Origin: an uncultured Porphyromonadaceae bacterium
Lineage (GTDB): Bacteria > Bacteroidota > Bacteroidia > Bacteroidales > Coprobacteraceae
Assembly: GCA_900545915.1 (NCBI GenBank)
Contig: URAV01000008.1
Location: 44,189-108,188, forward strand
Direction of reading: 5' to 3'
DNA: 64,000 nucleotides
Below, piece by piece: positions 18,901 to 27,128 of this stretch. Every line of letters begins with the position of its first letter. Positions within the stretch are counted from its first letter, which is position 1. The position numbers and the translations under genes are program-made. Below the pieces are notes generated by a model, which saw only the letters and a program-made list of their open reading frames with translations, searched no databases and was not told the origin of the DNA.

Positions 18901-19069
18901 TATAAAAAATGTCACCTTATATGATGTTTACGGAAAGCCTGTTTATCAGCAATCGGATATAAATGATAAAATCTGTAAATTATCTTTGTCGGGTTTGTTG
19001 GCCGGTATATATATTGTAAAAATAGAGACAGATAATGGTTATAATACACAGAAGGTGATAAAGAAATAA
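15968..19069 (+). CDS. GH30-type glycoside hydrolase with LamG domains and T9SS sorting domain
   Basis: 1033 residues. The signal peptide ends LLAQ. Residues about 25-235 and 245-445 are two LamG/concanavalin-like sandwiches, the first with FWYKRSS, WHHITLVV and SIDDINIYHYPLS. The catalytic (beta/alpha)8 part spans about 450-830, with acid/base E631 in SPMNEPQY and nucleophile E746 in FQSEYSLL, a GH30-like arrangement resembling endo-beta-1,6-galactanases. A beta-sandwich (about 850-940) follows. The C-terminus is a type IX sorting domain with PNPVGDEATV, LYDVYGK and LSGLLAGIYIVKI ending in KVIKK. The enzyme is therefore exported to the cell surface or released. The glycan substrate is uncertain. 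It is divergent from the hybrid regulator that probably controls it. Confidence 0.88.
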   Translation: MDIKKLLILIALILPGWLLAQNYADYKLYASYNFEQGTAEDNQSNTSMELKGARIVDDPVRGKVLSFDRVKSQYAVITPAPVIGDTLSLSFWYKRSSFDDDVQWKQIFEFYSSTNGSNIYLMPMYDDNSSGIVSSANKINNGIWELLYGPRIEKDNTWHHITLVVAGTSWNYYLDGKKVGSKKILAPISLLDLTHLYFGVNPDRSPRPNTGSIDDINIYHYPLSASQVAQIYAGEAITEPLSEGPITFLFDNDLKEEGGRIAIEGSGYSFEEDSQRGQVVKLEAGGQLQFSDNIIPDEASTLNFLYKKESIDDADHGKYIYRAFKDEKNGYGLKIKVDGDAAYVVLETIVEGEKTETVGSELLESGKWNAISVVHAVTPRIIIRVYQDGKQTAAKVAVNPYNLGFDKWSLGGSTASESAGGLYDELMVDDYAMDVEDVAYYYSSMLMSPVEITVNCSNEYQTIRNFGSSDAWNADWLGRLWPEAKKNRLAELLFSKELDENGNPKGIGLSCWRFNIGSGSATQGDDAGMGDSKRTECFLNPDGTYTWERQTGQLWFLRKAALEYGVEDLLGFMNSPPIYMTKHGYAYNKDNGSNYILAEDKYDDYALFTAEVVDHFDKEGIHFDYISPMNEPQYAWTGGQEGSPATDQEIADVIKAMSSAFAEKQLTTQLTFAEASFLGSAETQIPKFWGNEQPTMKVAGLPNVSNIVSAHSYWADKDAQGMYDTRVNFRKAMDAINPSLEYFQSEYSLLDGGYSWGHPGSEGGFSEIECAISLARMLHVDLVVANATGWHWWTTFESGDHYGESRFALIEAPTVKDLNDGFIHGTKLLYTLGQYSRFVRPGMKRVEAKRSDNLSVVDALKNDMYSSYINEETQQVVIIATNSRTVKRPFTFKVENISGNTDLEFTPYVTSEDDNMKAYPKIKEGDVFTIPPLSVVTFVSGSGDISSVTTVKEEDKNTDIHIQPNPVGDEATVSCGSSIKNVTLYDVYGKPVYQQSDINDKICKLSLSGLLAGIYIVKIETDNGYNTQKVIKK

Positions 19070-19124
19070 TGGTTTTATAGACTGTTTAAAATTTTATTTG
19101 GAATGAAATTTTAAATGAACTTTT

Positions 19125-19158
19125 AGAATCCCGGAATTTCCGGGATTCTTTTATTATT
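19125..19158 (+). terminator. Terminator of the GH30-type gene
   Basis: GAATCCCGGAA and TTCCGGGATTC form an 11-bp perfect stem followed by TTTTATTATTT, about 55 bases after the stop codon. Confidence 0.8.
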
Positions 19159-19235
19159 TCTACCTCTAAACAATTTATCTCATAATTTGTTTTAAGTAAT
19201 AAATCGACATTTATTTACATAATAAAAATAGAATT

Positions 19236-19742
19236 ATGGGAAAAAAAGGAGTTGAAATTCTTACATTAGATGTAAAGAGTTTGATCGATGTTCTGAATCA
19301 GGCATTGGCAGAAGAATGGTTGGCATATTATCAATATTGGGTAGGGGCACGTGTAATGAAAGGTCCGATGCATGATGATATTGAAAAAGAATTATTGAAA
19401 CATGCAGATGAAGAACTTGATCATGCAAAACTATTGATTGACAGAATTATTCAATTGGATGGGACTCCGGTTTTGTCACCTGAAGAATGGTTTAAATTAG
19501 CTCATTGTAAATATCTTCCTCCCGTAGATCCTAATATTGAGGCTATATTGAAACAGAATCTCGGATCAGAAAGATGTGCCATTCAGAGATACGAAGATAT
19601 CGCTAATTTCACTAATGGAAAAGATTTTACGACTTTCAATATCGCTACTCATATTCTTGCAGAAGAATTGGAGCATGAAGAAGATATTGAGTCATGGTTG
19701 GAAGATATGCGTATTTTCCGCCAAGAAGTTTGCAAAGCTTAA
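19236..19742 (+). CDS. Dps-like ferritin-family protein (DPSL/thioferritin type)
   Basis: 168 residues, an all-helical ferritin-like chain. Probable di-iron ligands are E27 in AEEWLAYY, E60 and H63 in EELDHAK, E112 in SERCAIQRYE, and E144/H147 in AEELEHEED. Two cysteines, C91 and C114, sit where DPSL proteins carry a cysteine pair next to the iron site. Family role: oxidation and storage of iron in a 12-subunit shell with peroxide as oxidant, protecting DNA in the cytoplasm. It stands alone with its own terminator, just before the cytochrome bd operon, so both neighbours handle oxygen or peroxide. The role is inferred from the family. Confidence 0.88.
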   Translation: MGKKGVEILTLDVKSLIDVLNQALAEEWLAYYQYWVGARVMKGPMHDDIEKELLKHADEELDHAKLLIDRIIQLDGTPVLSPEEWFKLAHCKYLPPVDPNIEAILKQNLGSERCAIQRYEDIANFTNGKDFTTFNIATHILAEELEHEEDIESWLEDMRIFRQEVCKA

Positions 19743-19766
19743 TATGTTGGGGTGTTTTTGATGAAG

Positions 19767-19804
19767 AAAAGACTTTGTCTGAGTGATCGGGCAGAGTCTT
19801 TTTG
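19767..19804 (+). terminator. Terminator of the Dps-like gene
   Basis: AAAAGACTTTGTC and GCAGAGTCTTTTT form a stem with a T-run immediately after the gene. Confidence 0.65.
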
Positions 19805-19859
19805 ATATTGTTTGCAGATAAAAATCCTGATTTATTTTATGAATATGAAAAATAGTTTT

Positions 19860-19867
19860 TAAGTTTG
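19860..19867 (+). promoter_or_regulatory. -7 element for the DUF4492-cydAB operon
   Basis: TAAGTTTG matches TAnnTTTG 31 bases upstream of the ATG of the DUF4492 gene. No clear TTTG is present at the -33 position, so an activator may be needed. Confidence 0.4.
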
Positions 19868-19898
19868 TATTCGTAAGCTTTCTAATACCGAATAGAGG

Positions 19899-20141
19899 AT
19901 GACCTTGATAAATAATAAAAATATATTTGTTCGTATATTTCGATTTTATGTAGACGGATTCAGAAATATGACTTTGGGTAAGACCTTATGGACAATTATT
20001 CTGATTAAATTATTTATTATGTTTTTCGTACTGAAGCTGTTTTTTTTCCCTAATATTTTAAATGCAAATTTCAATACTGATGAGGAGCGGGCCGAGCATG
20101 TAGGCATGGAACTTACGTTTCCTGTTCCTGAAAGCAGATAA
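19899..20141 (+). CDS. DUF4492 small membrane protein linked to cytochrome bd
   Basis: 80 residues. The amphipathic N-terminal RIFRFYVDGFRNMTLGKTLW segment and one transmembrane helix (about 30-50, IILIKLFIMFFVLKLFFF) are characteristic of DUF4492. The gene lies 27 bases upstream of cydA, its usual place in Bacteroidetes. By position it may be an accessory subunit or assembly factor of the bd oxidase, like the small CydX-type peptides of other phyla. That role is inference, since the sequence is not CydX-like. Confidence 0.85.
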   Translation: MTLINNKNIFVRIFRFYVDGFRNMTLGKTLWTIILIKLFIMFFVLKLFFFPNILNANFNTDEERAEHVGMELTFPVPESR

Positions 20142-20168
20142 ATACTATAAATTATAAACGTCTAAGTT

Positions 20169-21725
20169 ATGAATGATCTATTTTCTGTTGTAGATTGGTC
20201 GAGGGCGCAATTTGCTTTGACGGCCATGTATCATTGGCTTTTTGTTCCGTTGACGTTGGGGCTGGGAGTTATTGTCGGGATTATGGAGACAATTTATTAT
20301 CGTTCTGGAGATGAACGGTGGAAACAAATGACAAAATTCTGGATGACTCTATTCGGAATAAATTTTGCCATTGGCGTTGCAACCGGTATTATTTTGGAGT
20401 TTCAGTTCGGAACGAATTGGTCTAATTATAGTTGGTTTGTCGGTGATATATTCGGAGCTCCGTTGGCTATCGAGGGAATTATGGCCTTTTTTATGGAATC
20501 GACTTTTATTGCAATTATGTTCTTCGGATGGAATAAGGTGAGCAAAGGTATGCATTTGGCTGCTACTTGGTTGACAACTTTGGGTGCTACGATTTCGGCT
20601 TTGTGGATATTGGTAGCCAATGCTTGGATGCAGTATCCGGCAGGAATGAAATTTAATCCCGATACCGTCCGCAATGAAATGGATAGTTTTGCAGATGTCG
20701 TATTATCGCCTGTTGCAATCAATAAGTTTTTTCATACCGTATCTGCCGGTTGGGTATTCGGGGCTATATTCGTTGTCAGTATTAGTGCTTGGTATTTATT
20801 AAAGAATAGAGAACGTTTTATGGCTGTCAAAAGTATGAAAGTCGCTTCATGGGTCGGGCTTATAGGAATGATGGTTGTTGCTTATACCGGAGATGGGTCG
20901 GCGTATCAGGTTGCAGAGAAACAACCGATGAAACTTGCAGCTATGGAAGGGGTATATCATGGAGAAAATAGACAGGGATTGGTCGCTTTCGGCATTCTTA
21001 ATCCTGAAAAAAAGAGTTATACGGACAATATCGATCCGTTTTTATTCGAGGTGAAAATTCCCGGACTTTTGTCTTTCCTCGCTACTCGCCATATTGACGG
21101 TTTTGTACCGGGAATTAATGATATTATCGATGGTGGGTATGAGATGAAAAATGCAAAGGGAGAAGTGATTATCGCCCCTTCTGCGCAAGAACGTATCGAA
21201 AGAGGGAAATTGGCTATTAAGGCATTGTCCGATTATAAAGTAGCTCAAAAAGCCGGAGATAAAGCAGCCATGGAAGAAGCAGGGAAACGATTGGAAGAAA
21301 ATTATTCTGATTTCGGATATGGGTATGTGACCGATATGGAACAATTGATACCGCATGTTCCTTTTGTCTTCTATTCGTTTCATATTATGATTACGTTAGC
21401 ATTTTTCTTCATTGCGCTTTTTCTATTGATATTGGCTTATATCTCTAAAGATAAGTTGGATAAGGCCAAATGGGTACTATGGATCTCTCTCTTATCTCTT
21501 CCTTTGGGATATATCTGTCTGGAATCGGGATGGATTGTTGCGGAGATGGGACGTCAGCCTTGGGTGATACAGGATATTATGCCTACGTTTGCTGCAGTAT
21601 CGAAAATTCAGACATCTGCAGTGCAGACGACATTCTGGATGTTTGCCGTTCTTTTTACGGTATTGCTTGTTGCCGAGATTGGAATTATGTTGAAACAAAT
21701 AAAAAAAGGACCTGTTCAAAAATAG
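20169..21725 (+). CDS. cydA: Cytochrome bd ubiquinol oxidase subunit I
   Basis: 518 residues with multiple membrane helices. The heme ligands expected for CydA are present: H22 in MYHWLFVPLTLG, H189 in NKFFHTVSAGW and M407 in SFHIMITL. The acidic residues E102 and E110 of the heme b595/d region are kept (IEGIMAFFMEST), as is the quinol-site motif EKQPMKLAAMEG at about 250-261. The periplasmic Q loop between about 260 and 390 is hydrophilic. With CydB it reduces oxygen to water at very low oxygen levels, scavenging oxygen in anaerobes that use nanaerobic respiration. The order is DUF4492, cydA, cydB, with 6 bases to cydB. Confidence 0.97.
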   Translation: MNDLFSVVDWSRAQFALTAMYHWLFVPLTLGLGVIVGIMETIYYRSGDERWKQMTKFWMTLFGINFAIGVATGIILEFQFGTNWSNYSWFVGDIFGAPLAIEGIMAFFMESTFIAIMFFGWNKVSKGMHLAATWLTTLGATISALWILVANAWMQYPAGMKFNPDTVRNEMDSFADVVLSPVAINKFFHTVSAGWVFGAIFVVSISAWYLLKNRERFMAVKSMKVASWVGLIGMMVVAYTGDGSAYQVAEKQPMKLAAMEGVYHGENRQGLVAFGILNPEKKSYTDNIDPFLFEVKIPGLLSFLATRHIDGFVPGINDIIDGGYEMKNAKGEVIIAPSAQERIERGKLAIKALSDYKVAQKAGDKAAMEEAGKRLEENYSDFGYGYVTDMEQLIPHVPFVFYSFHIMITLAFFFIALFLLILAYISKDKLDKAKWVLWISLLSLPLGYICLESGWIVAEMGRQPWVIQDIMPTFAAVSKIQTSAVQTTFWMFAVLFTVLLVAEIGIMLKQIKKGPVQK

Positions 21726-21731
21726 AAGATT

Positions 21732-22883
21732 ATGGAACTGAATGAATTTTTTTACCAGCATTATTGGTGGTTTATTATTTCGCTGTTAGGGGCGTTATTG
21801 GTGTTCTTACTTTTTGTGCAGGGTGGGCAGACTTTACTGACGACTATTGCCAAGAAGCCGATAGAGAAGACTATGCTCGTTAATTCTTTAGGTAGGAAAT
21901 GGGAGTTTACGTTTACGACTTTGGTGGTGTTCGGAGGGGCTTTTTTCGCATCGTTCCCATTATTTTATTCTACGAGTTTCGGAGGAGCGTATTGGTTATG
22001 GATGGCTATTCTTTTTAGTTTTATCATACAAGCTGTTTCTTACGAATATCGTTCTCGTAAAGGGAATCTTTTGGGAACGAAAGTATATGACATATTTTTA
22101 TTGATTAACGGTGTTGTCGGAATCATTTTATTAGGGGTTGCTGTCGGTACTTTTTTCAGCGGAGCTGATTTCAAAGTTGATAAAGAAAATCTAATGGATA
22201 TATATCAGCCTGTAATTTCTACGTGGGTAAATCCGTATCATGGATTAGAAGCGATAGCCGATTGGCGTAATCTTTTGTTAGGAGTGACTGTTTTCTTTTT
22301 GGCAAGAGTTCAGGCCTCGCTTTATTTTATGAATAATATTGCGGACGAAACGATCTTTAATCGTGCCCGTCGGCAAGTATTGATCAATGCAGTACCTTTT
22401 GTCGTGTTGTTTCTTATATTTGTCGGTGTAACGCTTACAGCCGACGGTTATGAACTGAATCCTGTAAATGGAGAAGTGTTTGTGAGAAAATATAAATATT
22501 TCTTTAATTTGATAGAGATGCCTTGGGTTGCGGTTATGTTTCTGATTGGTGTCGTGTCGGTATTGTATGCAATTATACGAGCAGCATTTTCCAAGACATG
22601 GATTTGCGGTATTTGGTATAGCGGTATTGGGACAGTGTTAGTCGTTTTGAGCCTATTCTTCTTGGCAGGTTATAATAATACTCCGTATTATCCTTCTGCT
22701 GTTGATTTGCAAAGTTCTCTGACGATTTATAACAGTTCATCGAGTCTCTTTACTTTAGAAGTAATGACTGTCGTCTCTTTCTTAGTTCCTTTTGTTTTAG
22801 CTTATATTGTCTATGCGTGGAGAGCTATGGACAAAAAGCCTATTACCGAACAGGAAATGGAGAGTGGGGAACATACTTATTAG
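21732..22883 (+). CDS. cydB: Cytochrome bd ubiquinol oxidase subunit II
   Basis: 383 residues, rich in membrane helices. The N-terminus, YQHYWWFIISLLGALLVFLL, is typical of Bacteroidetes CydB. GGQTLL and the early GRKWEFTFTTLVVFGGAFFASFP region are conserved in the family. It is the second subunit of the inner-membrane bd oxidase and the last gene of the operon. It ends against the convergent Rnf operon at a shared hairpin terminator. Confidence 0.95.
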   Translation: MELNEFFYQHYWWFIISLLGALLVFLLFVQGGQTLLTTIAKKPIEKTMLVNSLGRKWEFTFTTLVVFGGAFFASFPLFYSTSFGGAYWLWMAILFSFIIQAVSYEYRSRKGNLLGTKVYDIFLLINGVVGIILLGVAVGTFFSGADFKVDKENLMDIYQPVISTWVNPYHGLEAIADWRNLLLGVTVFFLARVQASLYFMNNIADETIFNRARRQVLINAVPFVVLFLIFVGVTLTADGYELNPVNGEVFVRKYKYFFNLIEMPWVAVMFLIGVVSVLYAIIRAAFSKTWICGIWYSGIGTVLVVLSLFFLAGYNNTPYYPSAVDLQSSLTIYNSSSSLFTLEVMTVVSFLVPFVLAYIVYAWRAMDKKPITEQEMESGEHTY

Positions 22884-22896
22884 AAATTTATTGTCT

Positions 22897-22946
22897 TAAA
22901 AAGCGGAATCGCTGAAAACCATTTAGTTTTCAGCGATTCCGCTTTT
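22897..22946. terminator. Bidirectional terminator between cydB and rnfA
   Basis: AAAAAGCGGAATCGCTGAAA and its exact complement GTTTTCAGCGATTCCGCTTTTT enclose a six-base loop. A-run and T-run flanks let it work on both strands of the convergent operons. Confidence 0.9.
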
Positions 22947-22959
22947 TAAGAGCAAATAT

Positions 22960-23541
22960 TTATCCGATTTTTATACCCGAAAATCCCATGAAAGCCATAG
23001 CTAAAAGTCCTGCTACCACTAAAGCGATAGGAATTCCTTGCATAGCTTTAGGAACTTTAGTCGTACTCAATTGTTCTCGGATACCGGCGAATAAAACCAT
23101 TGCCAATGTGAAGCCGATAGCGGTCGAAATGGCGAATACGACAGATTCCATCAGATTATAATCTTTTTGTATTACCAAAATAGCAACTCCCAGAATGGTG
23201 CAGTTGGTGGTAATCAAAGGGAGAAAAACTCCTAATGCCTGATAAAGCGGAGGAGATACTTTCTTCAGAATAATTTCTACCATTTGTACCAATGCCGCTA
23301 TTACTAAAATAAAGGTTATGGTCTGCATAAATTGTAATCCGGTAACATCCAGCAGATATTTTTGCAACAAGTATGTGACGATTGTTGCAATTGTCATTAC
23401 AAACGTTACGGCAGCTCCCATTCCGATTGCAGTGCTTACTTTTTTAGAAACTCCCAAAAAAGGGCATATCCCTAAAAATTGTGCCAGTACGATATTATTG
23501 ACGAATATGGCGGTAATGAATATGGATATATAGGTAATCAT
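22960..23541 (-). CDS. rnfA: Rnf complex subunit A
   Basis: 193 residues and six predicted membrane helices. It has the conserved Rnf/Nqr-D/E-family opening ISIFITAIFVNNIVLAQFLG and CPFLGVSKK, and the paired motif LITTNCTILGVAIL with the cysteine that helps bind the intramembrane iron-sulfur centre. RnfA pairs with RnfE in inverted topology. The complex passes electrons between ferredoxin and NAD while pumping Na+ or H+. It is the last gene of rseC-rnfBCDGEA, three bases after rnfE. Confidence 0.95.
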   Translation of the reverse strand: MITYISIFITAIFVNNIVLAQFLGICPFLGVSKKVSTAIGMGAAVTFVMTIATIVTYLLQKYLLDVTGLQFMQTITFILVIAALVQMVEIILKKVSPPLYQALGVFLPLITTNCTILGVAILVIQKDYNLMESVVFAISTAIGFTLAMVLFAGIREQLSTTKVPKAMQGIPIALVVAGLLAMAFMGFSGIKIG

Positions 23542-23544
23542 CTC

Positions 23545-24129
23545 TTATTTGGTTTTAAGTTTGTTAACAATGAGAATGAGATATCCCAGCACGATAAAAG
23601 CTCCCGGAGCAAGGACGAAGAGTAAAGCTCCGTATTGTTCGGGGAAAATTGTAGCGCTGAATATTTTTCCTGTACCTAAAAACTCCCGTACAGCACCTAA
23701 AAGAGTCAGTGCTCCGGTAAATCCCAAACCGATACCTACACCGTCGAGCATCGAATCGAATGCGTTGTGTTTTGCCGCAAATGATTCGGCGCGACCTAAT
23801 ACGATGCAGTTTACTACAATTAGAGGAATAAATAATCCGAGACTTGCGTATAGTGCAGGGACATAAGCTTTCATGCACATTTCTAAAATAGTAACGAAAG
23901 CTGCGATTATCACAATAAATGCCGGAATACGGATTTTATCGGGAATGAAGTTTTTTACTAAAGATATAGCTACGTTCGAACAAATCAGAACAAATGTTGT
24001 CGCTAGTCCCATTCCCATTCCGTTTTCTGCGGATGAGGTCGTTCCCAAAGTAGGACACATCCCCAATAATAGAACAAATGTCGGATTTTCTTTAATAATT
24101 CCGTTTAGTATGATGCTCATTTTATTCAT
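23545..24129 (-). CDS. rnfE: Rnf complex subunit E
   Basis: 194 residues with six predicted membrane helices. NPTFVLLLGMCPTLGTTSSAENG and IPLIVVNCIVLGRAESFA motifs, the latter holding the paired cysteine, identify the RnfE/NqrD branch. It forms the membrane electron path with RnfA. It lies between rnfG (15 bases) and rnfA (3 bases). Confidence 0.95.
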   Translation of the reverse strand: MNKMSIILNGIIKENPTFVLLLGMCPTLGTTSSAENGMGMGLATTFVLICSNVAISLVKNFIPDKIRIPAFIVIIAAFVTILEMCMKAYVPALYASLGLFIPLIVVNCIVLGRAESFAAKHNAFDSMLDGVGIGLGFTGALTLLGAVREFLGTGKIFSATIFPEQYGALLFVLAPGAFIVLGYLILIVNKLKTK

Positions 24130-24144
24130 AATATCATCTCCTGT

Positions 24145-24768
24145 TTATTTGGTATGCGCTTTAGATGATGCGCCGCTTTGTGCGTCGGTTCGATTCATAT
24201 AAGCATTATAAGCTGTTTGTATGGCATCCAGAAATGCTCTTGAACTAATAGTTGCAGCAGTGATAGCATCTACGCTTCCACCGTCTTTGCTTACTGTCAG
24301 GCGGTCGGTTGCAGGGTTCTTACCTAAAATATTTTGATTGTTTTTGTCTGTTCTGAACCACTCATCCATTTTAGACCCTAATCCCGGAGTCTCTGCATGT
24401 TTCAAAACTCTATAATTACGTATTGAACCGTCTGCATTAAATCCTACCATGATTTTTATTTCTCCTCCAAAACCCTTTTTCGTGATTGCTTCTACTGCCG
24501 CGCCGACTTTTTTACCTCCTTTTTTTGCCGGGAAAACGATAACTTCCAAACTGTCCGCTCCGATTTTCAGCGAATATTTATCCTCGATCGGTGAATTGTC
24601 AAATTCCGGAGCTACCATTTGTATGGCCTCTATTTGCTGTTTCTGTTCTGCTTCGGCAATAGGTTTTTTGGTGATGTTGTACACATATCCCAATGCCGCT
24701 CCGACAATCAGAGTGATGACCGTCAAGACGATAAGCATATTTAAAAATGTAGATTCTGTTTTAGCCAT
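24145..24768 (-). CDS. rnfG: Rnf complex subunit G (covalent FMN protein)
   Basis: 207 residues. One N-terminal membrane helix (about 8-28) is followed by a periplasmic FMN-binding domain. The attachment motif near the C-terminus reads DAITAATISSRAF; the threonine in TAATIS carries FMN through a phosphoester bond, attached by an ApbE-type transferase. LKHAETPGLGSKM is the usual flavin-pocket segment. It overlaps rnfD by 8 bases, suggesting translational coupling. Confidence 0.95.
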   Translation of the reverse strand: MAKTESTFLNMLIVLTVITLIVGAALGYVYNITKKPIAEAEQKQQIEAIQMVAPEFDNSPIEDKYSLKIGADSLEVIVFPAKKGGKKVGAAVEAITKKGFGGEIKIMVGFNADGSIRNYRVLKHAETPGLGSKMDEWFRTDKNNQNILGKNPATDRLTVSKDGGSVDAITAATISSRAFLDAIQTAYNAYMNRTDAQSGASSKAHTK

Positions 24769-25711
24769 GTTTTACGACCTCCCCGAAACGTTTAGGTTTG
24801 ACATACATATTAATTAACGGTGTGAAAGCATTCATAATCAATATAGCGAACGACATTCCTTCGGGATAGGCAGCCCATTGGCGGATAATGACCGTTAAAA
24901 GTCCGATAGCGACACCATAAATGATCATTCCTTTGGGCGACATCGGTGATGTAACGTAATCGGTAGCCATGAATATCGATCCTAACAATAGCCCTCCGGT
25001 AAGAAGTTGGGTCAGAGGATCTATGCCTATTAAAAGAGAGAAGAGTGCGACGGTTGCCAATATCGATACCGGAATGTGCCATGTAATGATTTTTTTCCAT
25101 AACATATAAGCAAAACCTAAAAGTAGGGCGATTGCCCCGATTTCACCGAGACTACCTCCGACATTTCCGAGTAATAAATCTAAAGTCGTGTTTTCTATCG
25201 GCATACCTTGTTTTAACATACTAAGAGGTGTCGCACCTGTTGTCGCATCCAGATAATGTGTGTTGAACGCCTCCGGTTTTGGCCATGTTGTCATTTGTAC
25301 GGGAAAAGAAATCAATAGAAATACCCTCCCTACTAATGCCGGATTGAAAATATTATTTCCCAATCCTCCAAACGACATTTTCCCGATCCCGATAGCGACC
25401 AATGCTCCTATGATGATGATCCATATCGGAAGATTTGAAGGGACATTGAATGCTAATAAGACCCCGGTAAGAATTGCTGATCCGTTAGAAATAGTTACTT
25501 TTCCCTTTAAAATGTATTTTTGAATCAGGTATTCGAATAAGACACATGCCAATACCGATGTAACGGTCACGATCAATGCTCCCAACCCGAAAAAATAGAG
25601 TGCTACAAGAAATGCCGGGATCAAGGCGACCAGAACACCGTACATACATCCTTCTACAGAATTTCCGCTATGAATATGCGGTGAAGGTGATATTATAAAT
25701 TTTTTATCCAT
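24761..25711 (-). CDS. rnfD: Rnf complex subunit D (covalent FMN membrane protein)
   Basis: 316 residues with eight to ten predicted membrane helices. SPSPHIHSGNSVEGCMYGVL is the standard N-terminus. DATTGATPLSML is the covalent FMN-threonine motif, and NPALVGRVFL is a conserved family segment. This is the main membrane subunit for flavin-coupled ion transport and works with RnfG. It overlaps rnfG at its 3' end. Confidence 0.96.
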   Translation of the reverse strand: MDKKFIISPSPHIHSGNSVEGCMYGVLVALIPAFLVALYFFGLGALIVTVTSVLACVLFEYLIQKYILKGKVTISNGSAILTGVLLAFNVPSNLPIWIIIIGALVAIGIGKMSFGGLGNNIFNPALVGRVFLLISFPVQMTTWPKPEAFNTHYLDATTGATPLSMLKQGMPIENTTLDLLLGNVGGSLGEIGAIALLLGFAYMLWKKIITWHIPVSILATVALFSLLIGIDPLTQLLTGGLLLGSIFMATDYVTSPMSPKGMIIYGVAIGLLTVIIRQWAAYPEGMSFAILIMNAFTPLINMYVKPKRFGEVVKHG

Positions 25712-25732
25712 AAATTAAAGAATTTCTTTTTG

Positions 25733-27070
25733 TTATTTTTTGACAGCCCGGTTACGGATAATATTTCCGACTTTACTTTTACCTAAACGAATAAAATCGA
25801 GTAAGGGACGGTGTGCCGGACATGTATAGCTACACGAGCCACATTCAATACAATCCATGACGTGTTCTTTTTCCGATTTTTCCCAATCGGCAAAATCCGA
25901 TAATTTCGCTAAAAGATTGGGTTCGAGTCCCATCGGGCAAACAGCTACACATTTTGCACAGCGAATACATGGCGACATCTTTTTTCTTTCGGCTTCCCGG
26001 TTTTGAATAAGGAGAATACCGGAACATCCTTTTGTCGTCGGTATATCTGTCGATACCACCGCTTTTCCCATCATAGGACCTCCGGATACGATTTTTTCGG
26101 TATCGTCAGGCAATCCTCCGGCAGCATCGATCAATTGTCCGATAGGAGTTCCTATTCGTACCAGAAAATTAGACGGAGATTCTAACGATTTCCCTGTTAC
26201 GGTTACTATACGTTCGAACAGCGGTTTATTCTTTTGTATCGCTTCATATACTGCAAATGCCGTACCTACATTTTGTACTACAGCTCCGGTAGCGATAGGT
26301 AATCCGCCACTTGGAACTTGACGGCGGATAATAGCATCGATCAGTTGTTTTTCACCTCCTTGGGGGTATTTTACTTTTAGCGGACAAATTGTGATTCCGG
26401 GATATGAAGACACCAGACTTTGCATCTTGGATATAGCGTCTTTTTTATTATTTTCTATTCCGATTACCGCATGTTCTACTCCAACCGCTTTTTTCAATAT
26501 CATAATTCCGACAAGAATCTCTTCGGTTTTTTCCATCATCAATTGATGATCTGAAGTGAGATAAGGTTCACATTCTACGGCATTTATAATCAGTATCGAT
26601 GCTTTCGTTCCCGGAGGCGGAGACAGTTTTACTTGAGTAGGAAATGTTGCTCCTCCAAGTCCTACGATACCGCAATCACTGATTCGTTGTATTATCTCTT
26701 TGTCACTAAGAGTACACTCTTTTTTCAGAGTTTTACTGCGGTCAATGCTTTCTTCCCATTCATCACCTTCAACATCGATAAATATTGCCGGGCGTTTGTA
26801 ACCTGACATATCGGTAATTTGATCTATTTTTGCTACTGTTCCGGAAACAGAAGAGTGAATATTGGCGGAAACAAAACCTCCGGCTTTTGCCAATAACGTT
26901 CCCACTTTTACCGAATCACCTTTGTTTACGACAGCTTGAGCCGGAGCTCCTATATGTTGTCCTAAAAGAATTACAGCTTGTTTGGGAAGAGCTGCCGTTT
27001 GTATGGTTTTTCCGGCAGATAATTTATTTTCCGGTGGATGTATTCCACCTATCCGAAATGATCTTAACAT
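25733..27070 (-). CDS. rnfC: Rnf complex subunit C (NADH-binding, 2x 4Fe-4S)
   Basis: 445 residues. The N-terminus FRIGGIHPPENK and the barrel-sandwich segment are typical of RnfC. GLGGATFPTQVKL marks the NADH/FMN site. Two ferredoxin clusters follow near the C-terminus, CIRCAKCVAVCPMGLEP and CIECGSCSYTCP. It is the peripheral cytoplasmic subunit exchanging electrons with NAD(H). The gene sits 21 bases upstream of rnfD. Confidence 0.97.
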   Translation of the reverse strand: MLRSFRIGGIHPPENKLSAGKTIQTAALPKQAVILLGQHIGAPAQAVVNKGDSVKVGTLLAKAGGFVSANIHSSVSGTVAKIDQITDMSGYKRPAIFIDVEGDEWEESIDRSKTLKKECTLSDKEIIQRISDCGIVGLGGATFPTQVKLSPPPGTKASILIINAVECEPYLTSDHQLMMEKTEEILVGIMILKKAVGVEHAVIGIENNKKDAISKMQSLVSSYPGITICPLKVKYPQGGEKQLIDAIIRRQVPSGGLPIATGAVVQNVGTAFAVYEAIQKNKPLFERIVTVTGKSLESPSNFLVRIGTPIGQLIDAAGGLPDDTEKIVSGGPMMGKAVVSTDIPTTKGCSGILLIQNREAERKKMSPCIRCAKCVAVCPMGLEPNLLAKLSDFADWEKSEKEHVMDCIECGSCSYTCPAHRPLLDFIRLGKSKVGNIIRNRAVKK

Positions 27071-27128
27071 ATATATTATGTTTATAATTGGATTCTGATT
27101 TGATAATTCATAATGGTTATTTTCAGGT

